A stretch of DNA of 36,022 nucleotides, taken from Verrucomicrobiales bacterium (GTDB lineage Bacteria; Verrucomicrobiota; Verrucomicrobiia; Verrucomicrobiales; DEV007). Positions 30,401-36,022 of this stretch are shown here, piece after piece (position 1 is the first letter of the stretch; every line of letters starts with the position of its first letter). A model generated the notes under the pieces. It was given only the letters and a program-made list of their open reading frames with translations, made no database searches and was not told the origin of the DNA. The stretch is from contig JANQVJ010000004.1 in NCBI GenBank assembly GCA_030730365.1, positions 13,856-49,877 of the forward strand, written 5' to 3'. The translations under genes and the position numbers were made by a program.

Positions 30401-32506
30401 AGTCTTCACGTCTTCGATCCAACGATCGAGCTGTCCGAGCAAGCGCGCGCGGATCCGGAAATTCCCCTCGGCCAGTTCGTCGATCCGGAAAGAGCCGTCC
30501 GGCTGGGAAAAAACCGAGGTGCTCATCCGACGCTCGGTGTCGAAGGCCGACACCATCACGCCGCCCATCGGCTTGCCGCCCTGGTCGCTGACCAGGCCGG
30601 AAACCGACCCGCGTCCGCCCGCCGGTCTCCCGGGTTCGCTCCAGATTTCGGCCTTCTCGAGTTTCTTGATGTGGGGATTGGCCTTCTTCGCCGCGACGTC
30701 TTTCGCCGACGACTGGTGCGCTGGCGGTTGGGTTCCGCCGGCTGTGGCGGGTGCTACGGAGCGCACGTAGTCGAGGATTCGGATGAAAGATTCCCCCTTA
30801 TTCTCCATGTCGGGAAAAAGCCGCCGGTGTTCTTTCCAGAGCCGGCCGACTTCAGCGGCTTTCTCCGGCGGAGCGTTTTCGAACCACTTGTCGACAAAGG
30901 GCTGGTGCCCTTCGCCTCCGGGATAGTCCTTCGGGATTTCCCGCTTGGCGACTTGCTCGAGCAGTTTCCGGGTTTCCTCCTCGCCCTGCAGATCGGCGAG
31001 CCATCGCTTCACGTTTTCCTTCTCCCCGGGAAAGGCGCTGAGGTAGAGCTCGATGGATTCTTCACCGGTGATTTTTCCGGACTCGACCATTTTGCGCAGT
31101 TGGTCGCTGAGGGCTTTCTTCGGGTCGGCCGGAGGTGATTCTTTTTCAGGGGCGGGTGCCGTGGTCATCGGCGTTCCGCTCACCTTGCCGCCTTCCTCCA
31201 GACAGTAGAGAAAGCGCATCCCGCGGAGAAAGAGCTGCTTCCCGGAGAGGGCGGGAGAAGCGTGGAAGTTGTCATCGAGTTGGTTGGTGGCGAGGACTTT
31301 GAAATCCTTTCCGTGCTCAATCACCACGGTCGTTCCTTTGCGACCGGTGAAGTAGATTCGTCCGTCGGCCCCCACCGGTGAAGCGTAGATGTCGCCAAGG
31401 TCGGAAATCCTCGTCCGTTCGAACACTTCACCGCCGTCGGTTGCCTTCAGCGAGGAGAGAATGCCCTGGTTGGATTGGGTGAAATAGAGCTGGTCGTCGT
31501 AGAGAAGGGGCGACGGGACGTAGGGCGTGCCGCTGTCGGCCTTCCAGCGGATCTGGTCCGTCACATCGCCTTTGCCCGTGATCGGAATCGCGAGCAAGGC
31601 ATGGCCCTCATAGCCGCTCATGCAGTAAACTGTGTCACCCTGGACAATGGGACAGGGCGTGCAGTTTCCCGTCAGCCCGGTCGCCCACCAGAGGATTTCA
31701 CCGGTCTCGAGATCGTAGCTGCGGATCTGTTTCGAGGCGCAGGTGATCACCTGGGTGACCCCATCATGTACAGCGATGGCGGGGGTGGCCCAGGCGTTGC
31801 CCTCGTCGCGGTCCATCTTCCAGAGTGTCTTGCCGTTCGTTGCATCGAGACACTCGATGGTCGACTGTCCTGCATGATCGCGAACGAGGACGAGTTTCCC
31901 ATCATGCACCACGGGAGAGCTTCCCTCCCCGAGGCTGGCGCCGATTTTGGCAGGGCCGAGATCTCGCTCCCAGAGCTTCTTCCCCTCGAGAGAGTAGGCA
32001 AATAGGCCAGCCGAGCCAAACCAGCAGTAGAGTCGTTCTCCATCACAGAAGGGCGAAGCCGAGGCAAAACTGGCGTCCTTGTGATGGCCCTCGTGGGGAA
32101 CCAGAGTTCTCGCGACCTCCCGCCAGAGTGGCTTCCCAGTCCTGCGGTCGAAGCAAAGCACGACCATTTCAAAGCTGGTGTTGGGATACTTGATTCCAAA
32201 AACCCGTTCCGGCTGATCCTCCGGCTTCGGCAAGTTCGGATCAATCGTGCCGGTATCGATGGAGGTGGTAACGAACACCTTGTCTCCCCAGACGATGGGG
32301 CTGCCAGTGCCATTGCCTTGGATCTCGGCCTTCCAGCGGAGGTTTCGTTCCTCGCTCCACTCGACCGGCGGCTTCGCCGTGGGCGAGATGCCGTTGTTCT
32401 CGGGACCGCGCCACTGGTGCCAGCTTTCCGCAGGAGCTTGGGCGTGGCCAGCCGGGGCTATCAGGATCGAAAGAGTAAAGAGGAGAAGTGTGGGGCGGAT
32501 CTTCAT
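27443..32506 (-). CDS. Giant propeller / dihaem / blue-copper fusion protein
   Basis: This 1687-residue secreted protein has a signal peptide (LLLFTLSILIAPAGHA). In order come a PQQ-type propeller (about 25-440; WHQWRGPENNGIS); module A (460-502); module C (about 515-590; IPKDYPGG, FIRILDYV); a carboxypeptidase-regulatory-like beta domain (about 640-705); haem site 1, CAYCH (747-751); a virginiamycin-B-lyase-like propeller (about 870-1170; GLDYSPVDGKIWYSKLNGN, APDGMVW); a second module C (about 1195-1262); a cytochrome with CAACH (1378-1382); and a C-terminal cupredoxin-like domain (about 1460-1687) with H1578, C1616, H1619 and M1622 as likely type 1 copper ligands. These domains usually occur as separate proteins. 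It is probably an extracytoplasmic electron conduit. ATG 32506 starts the signal peptide. I see no frameshift. Confidence 0.82.
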   Translation of the reverse strand: MKIRPTLLLFTLSILIAPAGHAQAPAESWHQWRGPENNGISPTAKPPVEWSEERNLRWKAEIQGNGTGSPIVWGDKVFVTTSIDTGTIDPNLPKPEDQPERVFGIKYPNTSFEMVVLCFDRRTGKPLWREVARTLVPHEGHHKDASFASASPFCDGERLYCWFGSAGLFAYSLEGKKLWERDLGPAKIGASLGEGSSPVVHDGKLVLVRDHAGQSTIECLDATNGKTLWKMDRDEGNAWATPAIAVHDGVTQVITCASKQIRSYDLETGEILWWATGLTGNCTPCPIVQGDTVYCMSGYEGHALLAIPITGKGDVTDQIRWKADSGTPYVPSPLLYDDQLYFTQSNQGILSSLKATDGGEVFERTRISDLGDIYASPVGADGRIYFTGRKGTTVVIEHGKDFKVLATNQLDDNFHASPALSGKQLFLRGMRFLYCLEEGGKVSGTPMTTAPAPEKESPPADPKKALSDQLRKMVESGKITGEESIELYLSAFPGEKENVKRWLADLQGEEETRKLLEQVAKREIPKDYPGGEGHQPFVDKWFENAPPEKAAEVGRLWKEHRRLFPDMENKGESFIRILDYVRSVAPATAGGTQPPAHQSSAKDVAAKKANPHIKKLEKAEIWSEPGRPAGGRGSVSGLVSDQGGKPMGGVMVSAFDTERRMSTSVFSQPDGSFRIDELAEGNFRIRARLLGQLDRWIEDVKTGANDLAFSMEPATGMDLEYQRPGDDALSMLHFDNVRDRLNFKMMCAYCHQIGTRGFRTPEKPVDWETMIRRMDGFGGLYPHTQETIVQRILDAYSDEAVKKWPPYQPSPAPSGMAANAKITAWEMGEQYEASFHDLDIGPDDGLAYVVHIGKQYTATLDPETTERIYYKLPRGSQGPHSIEPDNEGQMWLTLCVSGEMAKFDLKTKEYTIVSSAEPPAERGSWPHTLRVDPKDPESFIWYTDAGRNSVFRLHPKTLERKEFHLLDAGQVKAGGKGESNGVTPYGLDYSPVDGKIWYSKLNGNRIGRIDPKAPDGDITEWNPPFRGPRRLHVAPDGMVWVPGFGSGVFGKFDPNTEEWTVYPLPNYQNQIPYALNVAPDGMVWICGTGNDTLYRFNPETEYLVEFRLPTQVSYTREIEFDAEGNVWTSTSNAPVRHIENACGEIIKLEILDKEEKEMGGVKLIPIELSLDEQGILTEAELAKQAEKLGELFVKIEARELPKDYPGGGPKHQAYVERIMQTIPEDQRDRVGQLFNQRRKLDIPMEKPGNVYIKILDFVAWGDSYPSAKADTTAKPKPVAPASAGGPKKESENMEQKTGIHRLDNPRRSLFDAFVYVNRIPDKPLEGESAFDFAGRIHGRLDNQEGRVLLKLSPGMDRAAYDGFKTFLGVEGDPKISNCAACHAPADFAISSGGTLRNREWATADLESILRGKMAKAESGNPDYAALQITEADLPNLIAFQRTLKEVGDDSFRDLILSAEVVDVTATPKEKPGKEGPSSALTGTVRFEGPRPKPRQLPLDEASRKLHDGAAPLDEAILIGESGGLANVFVYLKNPPEGDYPTPGEAAVIDQEGSIFRPRVQGLRVGQEVLMKNGDPFIHNIRSLSQKNRPFNIAQPAGSPEREKTFETAEGPITIKCDFHPWMTAHFWVMEHPFFAVTDSEGKFTIPGLPLGEYTLAAWHELLGTRETTIQVNDSSTPVTTLSFQPKE
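28655..28712. repeat. Paired GC-rich hairpins inside a linker of the fusion gene
   Basis: GCCGGC-AGAA-GCCGGC at 28655-28670 is followed by GTCGGC-TTTC-GCCGAC at 28697-28712. They form part of an in-frame Lys/Pro/Ala-rich linker (AKPKPVAPASAGG) after the second module C. A related sequence codes SVAPATAGG after the first module C (about 30738-30765). They look like dispersed palindromic repeats tolerated as linker codons. Confidence 0.6.
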
Positions 32507-32586
32507 GGTGTCGTCATATCTCCGCGCCGGGGCGGTAAATTCGGAAGAAAAACTGAAAAACATGACTCTTCGGTGAGACGATCGGG

Positions 32587-33483
32587 TCACCTTTTGCCGG
32601 TCCGGGAAGACTGCCCTTCGATCCGACGGGTCACGTTCCCCACCACGACCTTGCGAAAATCTTCCTGGGAGATGGAATTGGCCCATTTCAGGGCGGCCTG
32701 AGGGTCTGACCCAACAAGGCCGTGGGCCAATCCGTTGATCGCGAAATCCCGATCCCGCCCCGTCGGCAGGGTATTCAGTCGGGCCACGGCGGCTGTCCTG
32801 TCGACCCCGCCGACTCCTCCTCCCAGTCTGCCGAACGCGGCTGACATCACCGTCCCCCTGGCACTCGGATCGGTTTGCGAAAGCGCCACATTCACCGCCC
32901 CGAAGGGGGATTTGTCAAAGGCTCCTCCCTCGATCATTTTCGCAATGGCTTGCCCTCTTTGAACGGGATCCTCGATCTGGTTCACCCAATCAGGCAGAAT
33001 GTCCTCTGCACCAAGCGCGGCGAGTTGCTGAGCCTGGGACCCACCTCCGAAACGCAGCCGCTGACTCGCGTTTTTGATCAAATCCTCGTCATGATAGGCT
33101 CGGAACGTCTCGCCGCCTCCCCTTGCAATGATCGCGACCGCCGCTTCCAGATCGTCCATCCTTCGGACTTCGACCAAGCTCCACCCCAGATCGTTCGGAG
33201 AGTCCGAAATCAACATCGAGCGCCCGTCTTCGGTGTCGATGAAGGTGGCCATGGGACTCCCATCCAGGACGGCGACTCCGGTCAGGACGATCGTGCCGGG
33301 CAGGTCTAGCGAGCGGATGAAAGGCGAGCGCTCAAGAAGTCCCTGGAAGTCCTCGCGGGTAAGAGCTTGCGGAAGTGCGGTCTCGGCTTTGCCGGCCTCA
33401 CCGGCCCACGCCTCTGTCACGCAGGGAAGGAGGGAAGACGCCGCAGCAAGCGCCAAAGTACAAGCGAAATGGAAAGACTTCAT
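32587..33483 (-). CDS. Exported protein of unknown function with module B
   Basis: This 298-residue protein has a signal peptide (FACTLALAAASSLLPCVTEAWA). Residues 40-130 form a region I do not recognise (beta-rich to the eye: SLDLPGTIVLTGVAVLDG, FIDTEDGRSMLISD). A linker follows, and residues 189-288 are module B. Module B matches the C-terminal end of the sulfatase downstream over 100 residues without gaps, about 65 identical by my hand count (AAFGRLGGGVGGV, DFAINGLAHGLV, AALKWA). The ATG at 33483 overlaps the FecR-like stop by four bases (ATGA), so the two are translationally coupled. It may be the extracytoplasmic partner or sensor of that FecR-like protein, but this is inference from position. 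Confidence 0.75.
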   Translation of the reverse strand: MKSFHFACTLALAAASSLLPCVTEAWAGEAGKAETALPQALTREDFQGLLERSPFIRSLDLPGTIVLTGVAVLDGSPMATFIDTEDGRSMLISDSPNDLGWSLVEVRRMDDLEAAVAIIARGGGETFRAYHDEDLIKNASQRLRFGGGSQAQQLAALGAEDILPDWVNQIEDPVQRGQAIAKMIEGGAFDKSPFGAVNVALSQTDPSARGTVMSAAFGRLGGGVGGVDRTAAVARLNTLPTGRDRDFAINGLAHGLVGSDPQAALKWANSISQEDFRKVVVGNVTRRIEGQSSRTGKR

Positions 33484-34775
33484 TCGCTCAATTCGATGCC
33501 TTCGATCACCAGTCCTGCGTCCACCTTCGCCGTTTGAATCCAAAGCCAATCAATTTCGTGACCGGTCGGCGAATCGGGGAAATGGCTTCTCATCGGTTTG
33601 AAATCCTCGAGAGCGAGCGTGAACTCGAACCGACCGTTCCCATTCGGACGGACATGAACGCCATGGGGAATGGTATACTTTCCCACGGTACCTCCTCGGG
33701 CACGGTTGGTCCCGAAGCCCACATCGACCCGCAGTTCCCGATTGATCCGTCCCCGAACCAAGAACCGTGTTCCTGCTGCCAGTTGAACCGGAGGCAGTCT
33801 CCCCGCCGAAGGATCAAAGACCGCCGAGAAGAGCAGGATGGGCTCTCTCGGGTCGCCGGATTCCCCCCTCCAGAGATGCGGCATCGCGCGCAGACCATCG
33901 GGAACGTCTTCGCTGCCAGGCTCCCATTGACCCTGAAGCCGATCCCGGGGCAGTTCACTTTTCCAACTTTCGACGAAAGCCCGGCGAGGGCTTGCGGTGA
34001 ATTCCGTGCCCTGCTCGAGCGCCGCGACAACCACCTCCTCGGCGGCCACGTCTTCGACCTTGCCGTCGGCCAAGCGGGTGACACGGACCAATCCCTCATT
34101 GACCACGAAGCGGGCGGAAAACTCATCTGCCGTCACATTGAACCTGGTACCGAGAACGTCGGCTTGCGCGGATGGCGTGATGATCTGCATCGGCGAACCG
34201 ATCGGTTGCTTTGCGGCATCTATCGATAGATCGCCATCCCGAAGTCGGAGGACTTTCCGTCCTTCGATCAGGGAAATCGCGACGGAAGTCTGGCCCGACA
34301 GCGAAACGTTAGTGCCATCCGGGAACACCACTTCCGCCCAGGAATCGGGCGCCAGCGTTTCCAGGGTGCCGCTCGGCAGGGCGTCGCCGACCTTGATTCG
34401 AGAGATTGCTTCACCGCCGACGATCCACTTCACCGGACCATTCAGGTCGACCACGCGAACCACCGGCATCGGCGAGGGCGTATCATCGCGAAATAAGAAC
34501 AACGATGCGAGCGTGATTGCTGCCGCCGCAGCCAAGCCGGCGGCGATCCAGTGGCGCCGCCGGAGACGCCGGACGAGGGCCTCACCCTGTTCGCCGCCGT
34601 CCACTTGGACGAGGTCCGCGTGTAGGTCGAGGTAGTGCAGGTAGCGCCGCTGCTCTTCCGGATTGCCATCGAGCCGCCGTTCCAGCTTAAGCATCTCATC
34701 CGGCGTGATCGTTTCATCGACCAGTCGAGCCAGCAGGGGATCGAGATCTCGGTGTTTCGAATCTGAATCACGCAT
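33480..34775 (-). CDS. FecR-domain transmembrane regulator (anti-sigma type)
   Basis: This 431-residue protein has a cytoplasmic N-terminal helical part (LLARLVDETITPDEMLKLE, then NPEEQRRYLHYLDLHADL). One membrane helix lies at about 74-95 (WIAAGLAAAAAITLASLFLF). Then comes a FecR domain (about 105-255; ALPSGTLETLAPDSWAEVVF, DGTNVSLSGQTSV, LRDGDLSIDAA, VLGTRFNVTADE) and a C-terminal extension of about 170 residues that I do not recognise. FecR proteins carry an envelope signal to a cognate ECF sigma factor; the gene start overlaps the sigma gene by 8 bp, so the pairing is clear. The ATG at 34775 is preferred because the FecR-type N-terminus begins there. Its stop overlaps the next start. Confidence 0.88.
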   Translation of the reverse strand: MRDSDSKHRDLDPLLARLVDETITPDEMLKLERRLDGNPEEQRRYLHYLDLHADLVQVDGGEQGEALVRRLRRRHWIAAGLAAAAAITLASLFLFRDDTPSPMPVVRVVDLNGPVKWIVGGEAISRIKVGDALPSGTLETLAPDSWAEVVFPDGTNVSLSGQTSVAISLIEGRKVLRLRDGDLSIDAAKQPIGSPMQIITPSAQADVLGTRFNVTADEFSARFVVNEGLVRVTRLADGKVEDVAAEEVVVAALEQGTEFTASPRRAFVESWKSELPRDRLQGQWEPGSEDVPDGLRAMPHLWRGESGDPREPILLFSAVFDPSAGRLPPVQLAAGTRFLVRGRINRELRVDVGFGTNRARGGTVGKYTIPHGVHVRPNGNGRFEFTLALEDFKPMRSHFPDSPTGHEIDWLWIQTAKVDAGLVIEGIELSE

Positions 34776-35292
34776 CGCTCCAGCCCTCCTTTTGCAGAAA
34801 CTGCGCCACGCAATCGAGCAGCTGGCTCCGGATCTTCTCCAAAGCGTAGTAGAGCTTGTGCATGCTAACACCAGTCTTCTCGGCTTCCTCCTTGACGGCG
34901 CCGTGACGACCGTAGCGGAGGTAGACCCACTTTCGCTGCTGTTCGCTCAGTTTGCTGAGACAGTTGTCGAGCGCCTTGCGCCGAACCTCCATGAGGGGTG
35001 CTTCCTCGTCGTGGCGGTGGTGCAGCTGTTCCAGTAAAGAGTCGGAAAACACGAGTTTCTCCCGTGCCTGGCGCTGCCGCCACTTCAGAACTTCGAGATA
35101 AGCGAAGCGGATCGCCCATGGGACGAAGGGTCGCTCCGGGTCATACTGGTCCCACTTCTTCCAGAGGAGCACCGAGACATCCTGCAAGACTTCCGCGGCG
35201 TCCACCTGCCGGGGTATCATCATGAAAAGATACCGCTCCACCTCCGCCTGGTGGCAGGTCCAGAGTCTGACGAAATCGGAGGCGGGATCCAT
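34768..35292 (-). CDS. ECF-type sigma factor paired with FecR
   Basis: This 174-residue protein has sigma region 2 (FVRLWTCHQAEVERYLFMMI, AAEVLQDVSVLLWKKWDQYD, FVPWAIRFAYLEVLKWRQR) and region 4 (LSKLSEQQRKWVYLRYGRHG, then VKEEAEKTGVSMHKLYYALEKIRSQL). This is the small ECF subgroup with the AEVLQDV signature common in Planctomycetes and Verrucomicrobia. The 8-bp overlap with the FecR-like gene shows coupling. It is the first gene of the eight-gene minus-strand block and the gene nearest to attR. A 5-bp inverted repeat (CGCTA/TAGCG, 35306-35319) lies just before the start; its meaning is unknown. The ATG at 35292 is the start. Confidence 0.88.
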   Translation of the reverse strand: MDPASDFVRLWTCHQAEVERYLFMMIPRQVDAAEVLQDVSVLLWKKWDQYDPERPFVPWAIRFAYLEVLKWRQRQAREKLVFSDSLLEQLHHRHDEEAPLMEVRRKALDNCLSKLSEQQRKWVYLRYGRHGAVKEEAEKTGVSMHKLYYALEKIRSQLLDCVAQFLQKEGWSDA

Positions 35293-35759
35293 GGGTGGTG
35301 TTAAGCGCTACTGTTAGCGGTTTCGGGAAAAATCCGGGGTCTTCAATAGTCTCCTCACACCATCGGGAAATTCGGAAATAAATCTACCATTCTGCGATGG
35401 TCGTTGACACGAAAGGAGGACATCGAAGCCCGAAATGTCGACAGATTCCCCATCTTCAGTTCGCAAAACAGTGAGCCGTTCAAGGATCTACCACCTTTTC
35501 AAGGGAGTCCCGATTCTCTGCGTTCAGAAATATTTGACCGGAATACCCCCCAATGAGAAGCGTCAGAAGAGTTCCTATTCTGTACATGGTGGCGAAGCGT
35601 GAGTGACTCGAAACTGCATTTGAGAATTGGATGGCCAGCGAACAGCGCAAGCGTCATTTTTGCGGAAGGGGCAGGTGCTCTATTCTGACCAAGGGATTCG
35701 GAGAATCTCGTAACTTAAATACCGTCAGGGAGTTGTGTGAATTTTAGTTCAAGCCGCTC
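35293..35759. other. Leader and gene-poor region at the right end of the island
   Basis: These 467 bp look more AT-rich than their surroundings and hold no recognised gene. They must contain the promoter of the sigma/FecR operon on the minus strand. I see a 7-bp inverted repeat ACCATCG/CGATGGT (35359-35365 and 35395-35401). A 55-codon plus-strand frame at 35435-35602 has AAGGAGG ahead of it, but the spacing of 15 nt is too long and the product resembles nothing I know. Confidence 0.4.
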
Positions 35760-35804
<45 letters not shown>

Positions 35805-35881
35805 TACAATCAACGAGTTACGAATAATCTGAAAGGGTGCTGGAATTCAGGGGGCCAAAAGGGGGGCAATTAGAATTTCAA

Positions 35882-35913
35882 GGGACAGGTTATCTGTTGG
35901 GGTAACCTGTCCC
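35882..35913. repeat. Long hairpin to the right of attR
   Basis: GGGACAGGTTA (35882-35892) pairs perfectly with TAACCTGTCCC (35903-35913) around a 10-nt loop. No T-run follows on either strand, so a terminator is not supported. It may be an extragenic palindromic repeat. Confidence 0.6.
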
Positions 35914-35922
35914 CTGGAATTA

Positions 35923-36013
35923 CAAGGAGGGTGGACATTCCTGTCCACCTCTTGCGCTGACGGCTACCTTAAGTTAACCGCCTGCCAAAAAGCACGACAG
36001 GAATGTCGTGCCT
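35923..36013 (-). repeat. 91-bp double-hairpin dispersed repeat, copy 2
   Basis: This is the inverse-orientation copy of 7166-7256. It has the same two hairpins and spacer with only a few substitutions, for example GTTAAC for GTTGAC in the spacer. The high identity over 28.7 kb of distance suggests a recently active or conserved repeat family. Confidence 0.85.
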
Positions 36014-36022
36014 CCTTGGGGC

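Noticed and set aside
35882-35913. Intrinsic terminator
   Set aside because: The stem is strong but no T-run follows on either strand.

Overview
The window looks like chromosomal DNA from the PVC superphylum, most likely Verrucomicrobiota. The evidence is the gene families: an adjacent DUF1552 and DUF1592 pair, a secreted sulfatase, ThuA and haem-domain mosaics, a Tat-exported Gfo/Idh/MocA oxidoreductase, an ECF sigma/FecR pair, and GC-rich DNA with dispersed hairpin repeats. Assignments come from reading motifs by eye; no database search was possible.

Positions 1-7,340. A DUF177/YceD gene diverges from ribulokinase (araB). Next is what looks like a decayed exopolysaccharide locus. A glycosyltransferase has lost its 3' end to an IS481-type remnant (perfect 16-bp inverted repeats, transposase without its catalytic core). 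An apparently intact polyprenol-type glycosyltransferase carries a G10 tract. A headless SGNH-hydrolase-like fragment abuts a reshuffled fragment of a nucleotide-sugar dehydrogenase. A 91-bp hairpin repeat and tRNA-Leu(CAA) close this part.

Positions 7,341-18,668. A DUF3108 protein gene diverges from a PQQ-type propeller lipoprotein gene. The lipoprotein gene is followed by three tightly packed genes: a HemN-like radical SAM enzyme, a chorismate-lyase-like protein and a flavin-dependent halogenase-like protein. Together these suggest a small pathway making a modified aromatic compound from chorismate. A strong intrinsic terminator after them overlaps the signal-peptide codons of the next gene, a 1394-residue ThuA / discoidin / propeller / HEAT / cytochrome protein. 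A convergent Gfo/Idh/MocA oxidoreductase follows.

Positions 18,669-35,804. An intact CAT-anticodon tRNA (probably tRNA-Ile2) has its last 42 nt plus 3 further nt repeated perfectly 17.06 kb away. These 45-bp repeats look like attL and attR of a tRNA-inserted genomic island; no integrase is visible. The island carries a hipBA-type toxin-antitoxin pair and eight co-directional genes: ECF sigma, FecR-like regulator, a 298-residue secreted protein, a 1687-residue propeller/haem/haem/blue-copper fusion, a second ECF sigma, a sulfatase, a DUF1592-type cytochrome protein and a DUF1552 protein. Three of these otherwise unrelated secreted proteins share small modules, so the block looks like one co-evolving extracytoplasmic system, perhaps for attack on sulfated polymers coupled to electron transfer. 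Beyond attR are a hairpin and a second, inverted copy of the 91-bp repeat.
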